Positions 35,776-43,334 are shown, counted from the first letter of the stretch. The stretch: DNA of 64,000 bases from Larkinella soli (GCF_003703975.1 NZ_QTJY01000003.1:248001-312000); one strand, 5' to 3'. Program-made: numbers and translations. The notes: a model not told the origin generated them from the letters alone.

Positions 35776-36984
35776 ATGAACATCGAGTTGCTGCTGGCCT
35801 ATATCCAAAAAAAATTAACCGACGATCTTTTTCAACTGGGTTTGTACCAGTGTCTGCTGTCGTTTCTGGTTGCCTGCTTTGTATCGGTTGTCTCGATTCC
35901 GGTGGTTATCAAGATTTCGGAACTCAAGTTTCTGATGGAGAAGCCGGGCGTGCGGAGTTCTCATAAACAGGCCACGCCCACCTTCGGGGGCATCGCCATC
36001 TTTGCCGCCATCCTGATCAGCTACTTCCTCTGGCCGGCCATCGACCAGACCGACATTTACCGAACGAACCTGTCGGTAGTAGGGATGGCGATCCTGTTCT
36101 TCATCGGCATCAAGGACGACATGGTCGGCATCGACCCCAACAAGAAAATCTTTTTCCAGATTCTGCCGTCGCTGATTCTGATTTTCTTCGGCAAGCTCCG
36201 GATCGACTACCTCTACGGAATCTTCGGTTTTTACCATATCAACGACCTGTTCTCGGTTCTGATCACCTGTTTCATCTTCATTGCGATCATCAACGCCATC
36301 AACCTGATCGACGGGATCGACGGTCTGGCGGGCGGAATCGCGACGCTGGCGAGCCTGACTTTCGGGGGCTGGTTTCTGTTGACGGGGCACTTTTCGATGG
36401 CCTGTCTGGCCTTCACGCTTTCGGGCGCACTGGTCGGGTTCCTGCGGTTCAACTTCTCGCACACCAGCAAGATTTTCATGGGGAATACAGGCTCGCTGAT
36501 TCTGGGCTTTCTGCTCTCGTTCTTCGCCGTCCGGTTCGTGAACCTGAACAACACCTACCGCTTCGATCCTACCTCGTTTTTCAACGCACCGATCATCGCC
36601 ATCGTCATCCTGATCGTGCCGATCTTCGACACGCTGCGGGTCTTTCTGGTTCGTATACTGGCCGGGCGTTCGCCCTTCTCCGCCGACCGGAACCACATGC
36701 ACCACATCCTGATCGACAACGGGCTGTCGCATGCCGCAGCCACCCTGGTTCTCTGCACTATGTCGCTGGCCAACACCGTCCTGTTCTTCCTGTTCCACCG
36801 GAACATTTCGAATACGATGTCGCTGGTGATTCTGATCGGGATGTTTTTCGTTTACATGGCCGCGGGCGTTCTGCTGAAAACCATGGCGCGGGTCCGGGCC
36901 ATCTCCAAACCCCGCCGGAAAGGCCTTTTCGTCCGCCAGCTCCTGAGCACCGTGAGCCGGAAGGACATGCTGAAATACCTTTGA
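35776..36984 (+). CDS. Undecaprenyl-phosphate sugar-1-phosphate transferase (WecA/MraY-like)
   Basis: This 402-residue membrane enzyme starts glycan assembly by moving a sugar-1-phosphate, usually GlcNAc-1-P, from UDP to undecaprenyl phosphate. Motifs of the family are all present: HKQATPTFGGIAIF, the Asp pair in IKDDMVGIDPNKK, NAINLIDGIDGLAGG, and the HHH-type DRNHMHHILIDNG. It has about ten helices. WecA is more likely than MraY because of the DRNHMHH motif and the polysaccharide context. The stop codon touches the left arm of the nested repeat at 36985. Confidence 0.9.
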   Translation: MNIELLLAYIQKKLTDDLFQLGLYQCLLSFLVACFVSVVSIPVVIKISELKFLMEKPGVRSSHKQATPTFGGIAIFAAILISYFLWPAIDQTDIYRTNLSVVGMAILFFIGIKDDMVGIDPNKKIFFQILPSLILIFFGKLRIDYLYGIFGFYHINDLFSVLITCFIFIAIINAINLIDGIDGLAGGIATLASLTFGGWFLLTGHFSMACLAFTLSGALVGFLRFNFSHTSKIFMGNTGSLILGFLLSFFAVRFVNLNNTYRFDPTSFFNAPIIAIVILIVPIFDTLRVFLVRILAGRSPFSADRNHMHHILIDNGLSHAAATLVLCTMSLANTVLFFLFHRNISNTMSLVILIGMFFVYMAAGVLLKTMARVRAISKPRRKGLFVRQLLSTVSRKDMLKYL

Positions 36985-37349
36985 AAGTTAAGGAGTTGAG
37001 GGGTTGGGGAGTTTAGGAGTCGGGGCTGGGCCGTCTGAGCTTAAGTCCTCCCCGAACGGTTTGTCATCGCGACCGGTTTTGTCATCCGGCCAGCTTTGTC
37101 CCCCCGCCGGTTTGTCATCCCGAGGAACGAGGGACCTTGAGCTTCGGCGCTCCATCAGATGGGTCATTGAGCCACAGGGTCCCTCCTGCGTCGGGAGGAC
37201 AAAGGCGCCGGGGCCATAAAAATCGGGCGGGCGGAGGACGATCAAAAACCGTCCTCCGCCCGCCCGATTCTGCTTCGAGGGGTTCGTCAGGGGGTCCTCC
37301 CGCACATCCTTACAACTCCCATACCCCCAAACACCCTAACCCCCCAAAC
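36985..37349. repeat. Nested inverted-repeat region between convergent genes (octamer arms, TTTGTCATC units, 20-bp hairpin)
   Basis: The whole 365-bp gap is repeat. Outer arms (36985-37020 and 37304-37349) are built of 8-bp units such as GAGTTGAG, GGGTTGGG, GAGTTTAG, facing each other. Inside, at 37058-37130, a degenerate unit of about 17 bp beginning TTTGTCATCCCG occurs four times. One of these is the left half of an imperfect inverted pair (37109-37147 with 37168-37206, GAGGGACC/GGTCCCTC). Then a perfect hairpin follows with 20-bp arms (37221-37240, 37250-37269) and a 9-nt loop. The TGTCATCCCGA-type sequence is a known kind of dispersed intergenic repeat in Bacteroidota. No ORF is credible here. 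Confidence 0.8.
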
Positions 37350-37892
37350 TTATTCCGCAGCCGCCCGCTGGTTGACGAACGACTCGGCCACGGCCGTCAG
37401 TTTGGCGTCGGTGGCTTTTTCTTCTTCCAGCGTCTGCTGGAGCAGTTGGGCCGCTTCGTTGAAGCCGAGCATCTGGGCCAGCGTCCGCAGGGAACCATAG
37501 GCCGAAATTTCGTAATGTTCGATTTTCTGGGCCGAGATGATCAGACCGGCATCCCGGGTCAGGGTGCCTTCCTGCGTTTCGTCGATCACTTCCTCCCCTT
37601 CTTCCACCAGGCCGTCCATGGCCTCACAGGTTACTTCCTCAGCCTCTTCCCCGACCGAACGGAACACCTGCTCCAGGCGGGATACCTGGTTCTGAGTTTC
37701 CTGCAGGTGCATCTGGAAAGCCGAACGCAGCTCCTGGGTGGTGGCTTTCTCAGCCATGACCGGCAGGTTGTCTACCAGTTTTTTCTCGGCATAATAAATG
37801 TCTTTCAGTTCATGCAGGAACAGTTCCCGCAGTGAAGTGTCATTGTCTTCCCCACGGAAGAAATTACCGACTGAATCAGTGAATGAAGCCAT
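37350..37892 (-). CDS. DUF892 ferritin-like protein (YciE/YciF family)
   Basis: The 180-residue protein is a four-helix bundle of the ferritin-like DUF892 family: LRELFLHELKDIYYAEKKLV with the first metal-binding Glu and the ELKDIY hallmark, RLEQVFRSVGEEAEEVTCEA, and AQKIEHYEISAYGSLRTLA with the E-x2-H pair. YciF-type proteins bind two metal ions and are induced by osmotic and other stress in enterobacteria; the reaction is unknown. N-terminal MASFTDSVGNFF resembles part of the DUF2382 protein at 52961. It is a single gene facing the polysaccharide locus. Confidence 0.9.
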   Translation of the reverse strand: MASFTDSVGNFFRGEDNDTSLRELFLHELKDIYYAEKKLVDNLPVMAEKATTQELRSAFQMHLQETQNQVSRLEQVFRSVGEEAEEVTCEAMDGLVEEGEEVIDETQEGTLTRDAGLIISAQKIEHYEISAYGSLRTLAQMLGFNEAAQLLQQTLEEEKATDAKLTAVAESFVNQRAAAE

Positions 37893-38114
37893 AACTCACG
37901 TTGAGTTTGAGTGTGAAAAAATGAGTTTTCAGACCGACCGAAAGGTGGGCCTGTCGAAAAAAGTAACCGCCTGTCTTTCGGGAATGTTTGGCCGTTTCGG
38001 GTGTTATCGGGAAATTCTTAGGGGGCGGGAAGAAAGCCGTCCCGGCACCGGCCCGGCCGCCAACAATCCGGACCAGCGTTGGTTATACGACTACAACCCA
38101 AATCAACTACCGCT

Positions 38115-38513
38115 ATGGAAAATGCCATGAACGATGACTTCAACGAGGACAATCTTTCGGATCAGGGAACGATTCAGGAGGGAGGCACCTTCCAGACCGA
38201 TACCTATTCCGACGCCTACGGCCAGAACCAGTCCGATCCCTTCCCCGGTTCGGGTCCGGACCGGAACGCGCCCCCCCTCGACGAAACGCTGGAGATTCCA
38301 CCGCTGTCCGAAGCCGATACCGCCCCCATGTTTACCGACCTGGGCCTGGGCGAAGAAGACACCTACAACAAAGCCGGCGACGAGGCTACGGACACGATGC
38401 TGTTTACCGACACCCATACCGCCATCAATACCGCCGAGAATCGCTCCAACTCGCTCGCCTATGAAGGTGATCTGGACGATTTAACGGAGGAAATCGATGA
38501 AAACGACCTGTAA
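38115..38513 (+). CDS. Acidic hypothetical protein
   Basis: The 132-residue ORF begins with ATG 38115 (MENAMNDDFNEDNLSDQGT). The product is very acidic, rich in Asp, Glu, Thr and Asn, with no membrane segment, signal peptide or cysteine, and is probably disordered. A PPLDETLEIPPLSEADTAP segment and the DDLTEEIDENDL end stand out. No family is recognised. It is divergent from the DUF892 stress gene, and a sigma-54 type promoter starts 13 nt after its stop. A link with stress response is a guess from context. Confidence 0.6.
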   Translation: MENAMNDDFNEDNLSDQGTIQEGGTFQTDTYSDAYGQNQSDPFPGSGPDRNAPPLDETLEIPPLSEADTAPMFTDLGLGEEDTYNKAGDEATDTMLFTDTHTAINTAENRSNSLAYEGDLDDLTEEIDENDL

Positions 38514-38525
38514 AAAAATAAAGTT

Positions 38526-38540
38526 TGGCACGGTCGTTGC
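38526..38540 (+). promoter_or_regulatory. Sigma-54 promoter (-24/-12)
   Basis: TTTGGCACGGTCGTTGC has the -24 GG (38527-38528) and -12 GC (38539-38540) separated by exactly 10 bp, and the full TTGGCACG-N4-TTGC consensus. Transcription would start near 38552. It points away from any ordinary gene on this strand; see the ncRNA at 38552. Confidence 0.75.
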
Positions 38541-38551
38541 CATAAATGAGG

Positions 38552-38692
38552 CATCAGGAGGTGACGCACCGTGGTAAAAGGCCTGCCTGACACCTGGACT
38601 TTTACCACGGTCACTCAACCGCATTGGTAAGGATATTATAAGACAGAGAAGACCGACATCCCGGCTCATTACGAAGCCGGGTTTGTTTTTTT
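38552..38692 (+). ncRNA. Candidate sigma-54-dependent small RNA or leader-peptide transcript
   Basis: From the predicted start near 38552 the RNA would run about 140 nt to an intrinsic terminator. It has a hairpin with perfect 12-bp arms (38568-38579, 38600-38611), extended by GTGA/TCAC across a 3-nt bulge, and a 20-nt loop. AGGAGGTGA (about 38557-38565) precedes a GTG at 38571 that opens a 19-codon frame (MVKGLPDTWTFTTVTQPHW, stop TAA at 38628-38630); the GTG lies within the hairpin stem. The element may be a regulatory RNA, a micro-protein gene, or a 3' product of the preceding gene. No known RNA family is recognised. Confidence 0.5.
38660..38692 (+). terminator. Intrinsic terminator
   Basis: The stem CCCGGCT/AGCCGGG (38660-38666 and 38675-38681) is followed by TTTGTTTTTTT on the plus strand. 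It ends the sigma-54 transcript just before the convergent CDF gene; on the minus strand no T run follows, so it does not serve that gene. Confidence 0.85.
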
Positions 38693-39578
38693 AATCCGGT
38701 TCTACATGAATCAGTACGTCGTAGACCGCCGGCCGGGCTTCCTTGATCGACGCCTTTACCCGGTGAGCGATCTCGTGTCCCTCCCGGACCGTAAGATCAC
38801 CCGAAACCCGCAGGTGCAGATCGACAAAATATTCAAAGCCGGTTTTGCGGACGAAGCATTTCTCCACATTCTGGACACCCTCTACCGTCAGCGCCAGCGC
38901 TTCGATCTCCTCCCGCCAGTTGCCCGGGGGCGACTCGTCCATGATCTCTCCGAACGACGGCCGAAAAATGTGGTAGGCATTGTAGAAAATGATGCAGGAG
39001 GCCAGCAGGGCCGCCCAATCGTCGGCGCTTTCGTATCCGGGGCCGCCGATCAGCGCAATCGAGATGCCCACGAAAGCCGTCAGGGAAGTGATGGCGTCGG
39101 CCCGGTGGTGCCAGGCATCGGCCTTGACGGCGCTGCTCCCGGTTTCGGCCCCGACGGCCGCAATCCGACGGAACAGCACCTCCTTCACCAGCACCACCCC
39201 CGCCAGCACCGCCAGCGTATACGGCGCCGGGAGTTCGTGCGGCTGCTGAATATTCTGAAGGCTCTGAACGCCGATCAGGATGGCCGCCCCCACAAGGGCA
39301 AACGATACCACGATGGCCGCCAGCGGCTCCGCCTTCCCGTGCCCGTAAGGGTGGTTTTCGTCCGGTTTTCGGGCCGCGGCCCGCAGGCCCAGCCAGACGA
39401 AGGCGGAGGTGATCATATCGGTGGCGGATTCGAGCGCATCGGCGATCAGGGCGTAGGAATTGCCCAGCCAGCCGGCCAGTCCCTTCACAATTACCAGCCC
39501 GAGGTTGACCGCGATGCCCACCAGGGTTGTCTTCTGGCCCTGTTCGGCCCGGTGCCGTTTCTTCTGCGTTTGTTCCAT
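38691..39578 (-). CDS. Cation diffusion facilitator (CDF) metal exporter
   Basis: The 295-residue protein has six membrane helices and a C-terminal cytoplasmic domain (about 215-295). Metal-site motifs are ADALESATDM in helix 2, where the usual His is Glu, HPYGHGKAE in the loop, and AWHHRADAITS in helix 5 with the H-x3-D pair. CDF proteins expel zinc, iron, manganese or cobalt by proton exchange at the inner membrane; the metal here cannot be told. No metal-regulator gene is adjacent. It is transcribed toward the terminator region of the small RNA. Confidence 0.9.
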   Translation of the reverse strand: MEQTQKKRHRAEQGQKTTLVGIAVNLGLVIVKGLAGWLGNSYALIADALESATDMITSAFVWLGLRAAARKPDENHPYGHGKAEPLAAIVVSFALVGAAILIGVQSLQNIQQPHELPAPYTLAVLAGVVLVKEVLFRRIAAVGAETGSSAVKADAWHHRADAITSLTAFVGISIALIGGPGYESADDWAALLASCIIFYNAYHIFRPSFGEIMDESPPGNWREEIEALALTVEGVQNVEKCFVRKTGFEYFVDLHLRVSGDLTVREGHEIAHRVKASIKEARPAVYDVLIHVEPD

Positions 39579-39642
39579 CCGTCGGAATACTCCCCATACA
39601 ACGTGGGAAATTTCCCGAGGGTTTCACCGAAAGGGCGGCCGC

Positions 39643-40377
39643 CTATTCTGAGGACGTTTTTTTACGGAGAACGGGCAGTATCCTATCCAGTTCCTCCCGG
39701 TAATTCCTGCCCACCGGAACCGCGTTGCCGTTTACGATCAGCCGGTTTCGTTCGATCCGGCTGATCCGGGACACCGACACGATGAAGGATTTATGGACGC
39801 GGAGGAAACGGTCGGGCGGAAACAGCTCCTGCATGGCCTTGACCGAGCCTTTCAGGACGATCCGGCCCGTGTCGGTATGGATGATGGCGTAGTCTTTCAG
39901 CCCCTGAATGTACAGGACCTGGTCGAAATGCAGAGGCAGCCGCTGCACCCCGCTTTTGACAAACACCATACCGCCCGGCTCCCCCGGCGGCCGGTCGAGG
40001 ATGCCGGTATTCTGGTCCCGCAATGACAGAAAATCCCGGACCTTGTCCATGGCCAGCACAAAGCGGGGAAAGGCGATGGGCTTCAGCAGGAAGTCGATTA
40101 CGCCCAGCTCGAATCCCTCGAAGGCATAGTCGCGGTAGGCGGTGGTGAATACCGTGACCGGCGGCTGCGGCAGGGCTTTCAGGAGGTCGATGCCCGTCAT
40201 TTCGGGCATTTCGATATCCAGGAACAGCACACCGGCCTCGTTTTCGGTCAGATACCGCACGGCTTCGCGGGCATTCCCGAACTGAACCACCGAACTGACG
40301 TCCGGGAGCCGGCGCAGATAGCCTTCCAGCACCTCGCGCGCCGGAGCTTCGTCATCGACCACCACACAGTTCAGCAT
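39643..40377 (-). CDS. LytTR-family response regulator
   Basis: The 244-residue regulator has a receiver domain with phospho-acceptor D54 (LFLDIEMPEMTG), acidic pair VVDDE and the signalling K in FLLKPIAF. A LytTR DNA-binding domain follows (about 135-240; FVKSGVQRLPLHFDQVLYIQ, LRVHKSFIVSVSRISRIERN). The LytS-type kinase at 41420-42481 is in the same operon, with two secreted proteins between. It probably acts at the motif array at 42560-42656 in front of that operon. Confidence 0.93.
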   Translation of the reverse strand: MLNCVVVDDEAPAREVLEGYLRRLPDVSSVVQFGNAREAVRYLTENEAGVLFLDIEMPEMTGIDLLKALPQPPVTVFTTAYRDYAFEGFELGVIDFLLKPIAFPRFVLAMDKVRDFLSLRDQNTGILDRPPGEPGGMVFVKSGVQRLPLHFDQVLYIQGLKDYAIIHTDTGRIVLKGSVKAMQELFPPDRFLRVHKSFIVSVSRISRIERNRLIVNGNAVPVGRNYREELDRILPVLRKKTSSE

Positions 40378-40390
40378 CGCCGTTCAGAAA

Positions 40391-40909
40391 TCAGTGTCCC
40401 GGGTTGATCACCCGGTTGAGCGTGTAACTAAAATCGGCATTGCCGACCCGGAAACCGCCCTTCTGGTCGAGCATGAACAGCACGTGGTCGTCAGCCTGAA
40501 GAAAGGACAGGGAAACGTCCGGGCGGTCAGGGTCCAGTTTCAGAATGACCGCTTCCGGGTCGGAGGGCGTTCTCCGGAGCAGTTCCCACCGGCCTTCCCG
40601 AACCCGGTCGCGGTTCATGGTTCCGAAAAGCCGGTAAGTCGTCGGCCGGCGGGTGGCGGGGTCCTGAAAGAGGACGATCCGCAGTTTTACCTTCGTACAT
40701 TCCGGCCGGAGCGGCACCTTCCAGGTTTCGGCCAGCCCGGCGCAGGGCACCCGTCCGTCGAACACGCCGAATACGCCGGAGCCTTCCGGCAGGGGCGTAC
40801 GGGCGGTGTTCACCGAGGGCACGTTAGCCGGCCGGCTCTCTTGGGAAACCGCCGGTCCTGCCGTCAGCAACCCGGCCGAAATACCGAGTGTCAGAAGAAG
40901 CCTTTTCAT
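40391..40909 (-). CDS. Secreted hypothetical protein, paralog A of the kinase operon
   Basis: ATG at 40909 gives 172 residues starting with a signal peptide (MKRLLLTLGISAGLLTAG). The mature part has GVFDGRVPCAGLAETWKVPL and ends DQKGGFRVGNADFSYTLNRV. It aligns with the next gene upstream in the operon (the C-terminal halves share L(D)P, SLSF/PLSF, LL/LF, GNA..SY.LNR). The GxVPC start and beta-rich pattern vaguely resemble NlpE-like envelope proteins, which sense surface stress or copper, but this is uncertain. It overlaps its neighbour by 4 bp and lies 13 bp before the regulator gene. Confidence 0.7.
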   Translation of the reverse strand: MKRLLLTLGISAGLLTAGPAVSQESRPANVPSVNTARTPLPEGSGVFGVFDGRVPCAGLAETWKVPLRPECTKVKLRIVLFQDPATRRPTTYRLFGTMNRDRVREGRWELLRRTPSDPEAVILKLDPDRPDVSLSFLQADDHVLFMLDQKGGFRVGNADFSYTLNRVINPGH

Positions 40910-41418
40910 GGGTTTCCGTCTTTCCGGTTCAGTGAATAACTCCAGCCGGCATTCCCGATCATCAGCCGGTTTTCCGGGTCCAGGAGGTGAAGCAGCCGGG
41001 CATCCAGCCGCCGGAAGGAAAGCGGGGTTCCGTTTCCTGTCGGGTCGAGCCGGTACACGGTCCGGCGGTCGGCCTCCTTCCGGACCTCCCAGGTTCCGGC
41101 CATTTCGGCGACGGAACCGCCGTTGCGGAAGTCGGGCGTTCCGGGTTGGGTCATTCCGTAGCGATACCGAAGGCCGAAACGCGAAGGGCCACGGTCGGTC
41201 AGCCGGGGGTGCAGGGTCAATTCCCATCGAATCATTTCACAGTCGGTATTCAAAGGAATGGACAGCATTTTCCGGGGAAGGTCGTCGCAGGGGCTGGTGC
41301 CGACGAACACTTCAGGCTCCGGTGATGCGGTCCGGCTCCCCGAAAGGGCCAGGCCGGCGAGCACCGGCAGCAGGAGCCGATACGGCCGGAAAACGGTATG
41401 AATCGAATGTTTCTTCAT
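40906..41418 (-). CDS. Secreted hypothetical protein, paralog B of the kinase operon
   Basis: The 170-residue product has a hydrophobic segment at the N-terminus (RPYRLLLPVLAGLALSG), probably a signal peptide. The mature part has VFVGTSPCDDLPRKMLSIPL, then beta-rich sequence and a C-terminal NRLMIGNAGWSYSLNRKDG. It is a diverged copy of the following gene. ATG 41418 comes 1 nt after the kinase stop, so the genes are coupled. Location between a sensor kinase and its regulator suggests an accessory role in the periplasm, for instance as ligand or cofactor of the kinase; no such function is known. Confidence 0.7.
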   Translation of the reverse strand: MKKHSIHTVFRPYRLLLPVLAGLALSGSRTASPEPEVFVGTSPCDDLPRKMLSIPLNTDCEMIRWELTLHPRLTDRGPSRFGLRYRYGMTQPGTPDFRNGGSVAEMAGTWEVRKEADRRTVYRLDPTGNGTPLSFRRLDARLLHLLDPENRLMIGNAGWSYSLNRKDGNP

Positions 41419-41419
41419 C

Positions 41420-42481
41420 TCATAGGGCAATTTCAAGGGTCACCCGGAACAGGGACGGCTGGTCGTCGATTCGCAGCGAGTGGGCACCCGGATACAGCAG
41501 TTCGAGCCGCTTGCGCAGGTTGGTCAGGCCGATGCCGCCTTTTCCGGCCGACGAAAGGGCCGGCGGTTTGCTGTTTTCCACCGTGAACTGCACGACCGAC
41601 CGGTCCACGGTCAGGGTACCGTGCAGACGGGCCTGCCGGGCCTGTTTTCCGACTCCGTGCTTGACGGCATTTTCGACCAGGGGCAGCAGCAGATGCGGGG
41701 CCATCTCCAGCCCGTTCATCTCGCCCTGCACCTCCAGCGAAATGTCGGAATCCTCCCGGCAGCGCAATTTTTCCAGGTCGAGGTAGTTTTTCAGATAATC
41801 GACCTCCTTTTCCAGCGGCACGCGTACCTCGTCGCTATCATACAGCATATATTCCATCATATCGGCCAGTTTCAGCACCATGTCCGGGGCCCGGTCCGAT
41901 TTTTTGAGCGTCAGGGCATACAGGTTGTTGAGGCTGTTGAACAGAAAATGCGGGTTGACCTGCGACCGCAGAAAGTTGACTTCCGCCTGGAGCTTTTCGA
42001 CCGTAATTTTCTGCAAAAGCCGCTGCTGCTCATACCAGTCGAGGCTCATACGGAGGGCCACCATCAGCCCCAGGTACCAGAGGGTGCTGAAAAAGTTGTA
42101 GGAAAGCGTTTCGACCCAATTGCTGTTCCGCATCGGACCGATCACAAAACCGTAGAGCCAGTAATCGGTCAGGGCCTGCACCAGCAGGTAGCCCAGAATG
42201 GACAGGAAGATCATCGAGAAATACCGCAGATACCGGCCTTTCAGCAGGTAACGGGGCAGGAAGAAATGCAGGTTCAGGTAGGCAATACCGATCAGCAGGA
42301 CGATCCGGACCAGCACGCAGATCAGAAAATACGGCAGGCTGGCCTTGAAAATCAGATATCGTTTTTCGTAGAGGAAAAAGCCGGTGATCAGCACCCAGTA
42401 AGCCGCATGCACCAGCGCGTACTTCATCGTGGTGGTCCGGTTGGACAGCGGAAGTCGGATCGGTCGGTCAAGAAAATCCAT
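41420..42481 (-). CDS. LytS-type sensor histidine kinase
   Basis: This 353-residue kinase has four N-terminal membrane helices and a His_kinase domain: FLRSQVNPHFLFNSLNNLYA with the phospho-accepting His, LPLVENAVKHGVG (N-box) and GKGGIGLTNLRKRLELLYPG (G-box). It should phosphorylate the regulator at 39643-40377. The N-terminal part has no separate sensor domain, so the signal may come from the membrane or from the two secreted proteins of the operon. ATG 42481 is assumed; ATG 42427 is also possible. Confidence 0.92.
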   Translation of the reverse strand: MDFLDRPIRLPLSNRTTTMKYALVHAAYWVLITGFFLYEKRYLIFKASLPYFLICVLVRIVLLIGIAYLNLHFFLPRYLLKGRYLRYFSMIFLSILGYLLVQALTDYWLYGFVIGPMRNSNWVETLSYNFFSTLWYLGLMVALRMSLDWYEQQRLLQKITVEKLQAEVNFLRSQVNPHFLFNSLNNLYALTLKKSDRAPDMVLKLADMMEYMLYDSDEVRVPLEKEVDYLKNYLDLEKLRCREDSDISLEVQGEMNGLEMAPHLLLPLVENAVKHGVGKQARQARLHGTLTVDRSVVQFTVENSKPPALSSAGKGGIGLTNLRKRLELLYPGAHSLRIDDQPSLFRVTLEIAL

Positions 42482-42559
42482 CGGTCGGAAATGAGGTCGG
42501 TTGCGGGACGGGCCTCTTTCGGACCGCCCGCAATATAAATGAACGCAAAAGCCGGGTCA

Positions 42560-42656
42560 CCGGAAAAAATTATCGACCAACAACCGGAAAAGTAGAGGAA
42601 TGGCCCCCGGCCGGCGGCTCCTCTATTTTTTCGGACGTTTGTCTACTATTTTTTCG
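42560..42656. promoter_or_regulatory. Symmetric array of four A-rich motifs between LytS operon and dioxygenase
   Basis: CCGGAAAAAATTAT (42560-42573) and CCGGAAAAGTAGAGGA (42584-42599) are in direct orientation, 24 bp apart. TCCTCTATTTTTTCGG (42619-42634) and GTCTACTATTTTTTCG (42641-42656) are inverted and 22 bp apart. The array centres on a GC-rich core near 42609. LytTR regulators bind paired direct repeats at about two helical turns, so this is a good candidate site for the adjacent LytTR protein. Confidence 0.55.
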
Positions 42657-42683
42657 AAAGCCGACGGAAAGTAATTGATTTGG

Positions 42684-42704
42684 AGGAAATTAATTCAATT
42701 TCCT
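42684..42704 (+). promoter_or_regulatory. Inverted repeat over the dioxygenase ribosome-binding region
   Basis: AGGAAATT (42684-42691) pairs with AATTTCCT (42697-42704) around a 5-nt loop, right before ATG 42708. It would hide the GGAGG at 42682-42686 in the RNA. It may be a translation control element or chance. Confidence 0.35.
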
Positions 42705-42707
42705 GCT

Positions 42708-43334
42708 ATGAAAACGACCGGGTTCCTTCTCCTGATTGCAGCGTTGCTGAGCGGCTTCTCCCTCTTCGGTCAGGACCGGAAGGTGGGCGGCCCCTGTGAA
42801 GGCTGCGAAGCGATTTTTGAATCCCCGATACCGTTCGAGGCTCTGAAAAGCGTCGTTCTGCTTCCGGATGCCGATTGGGACGGTAAAAAGCCGCTCGGCA
42901 TTAACGGCGTCGTCTATAAAGCCGACGGCCGGACCCCGGCACCCGGGGTGGTTCTGTACGTCTACCACACCAACGAAAAAGGGATTTATCCGAAGAAGGG
43001 CGATGAGCAGGGCTGGGGCCGGCGGCACGGTTACCTGCGGGGCTGGATGCGGACCAACGAGAAAGGCGAGTACAAGTTCGTGACCCTGCGGCCGGCCCCC
43101 TATCCCGGCCGGACCGATCCGGCCCACATCCACATCATCGTGAAGGAACCGGGTCTGGAACCCTATTATATCGATGACTATACTTTTGCCGACGATCCGC
43201 TGACGGCGGGTCACCGGTCGCCCGGGCGGGGCGGCCCCGGTCTCCTCAAACTGATCGACGTCGGCAATATGTACAAAGCGGAACGGAACATATATCTGGG
43301 CCGGAACATCACGGATTACCCGGCCGCGCCCTGA
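42708..43334 (+). CDS. Exported intradiol ring-cleavage dioxygenase-like protein
   Basis: The 208-residue protein has a signal peptide (KTTGFLLLIAALLSGFSLFG) and one domain of the protocatechuate 3,4-dioxygenase beta type: GINGVVYKADGRTPAPGVVL, LYVYHTNEKGIYPK with a probable Tyr ligand, LRGWMRTNEKGEYKFVTLRP and AHIHIIVKEPG with the H-x-H iron ligands. Such enzymes cleave catechols with non-haem Fe(III). A secreted single-domain form is common in Bacteroidota, and the substrate is unknown. It is preceded by the LytTR-like motif array, so it may be controlled by the neighbouring kinase. Confidence 0.85.
   Translation: MKTTGFLLLIAALLSGFSLFGQDRKVGGPCEGCEAIFESPIPFEALKSVVLLPDADWDGKKPLGINGVVYKADGRTPAPGVVLYVYHTNEKGIYPKKGDEQGWGRRHGYLRGWMRTNEKGEYKFVTLRPAPYPGRTDPAHIHIIVKEPGLEPYYIDDYTFADDPLTAGHRSPGRGGPGLLKLIDVGNMYKAERNIYLGRNITDYPAAP

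Noticed and set aside
36985-37349. CRISPR array
   Set aside because: The TTTGTCATC units of about 17 bp are degenerate and adjacent without unique spacers, and no cas gene is in the window.
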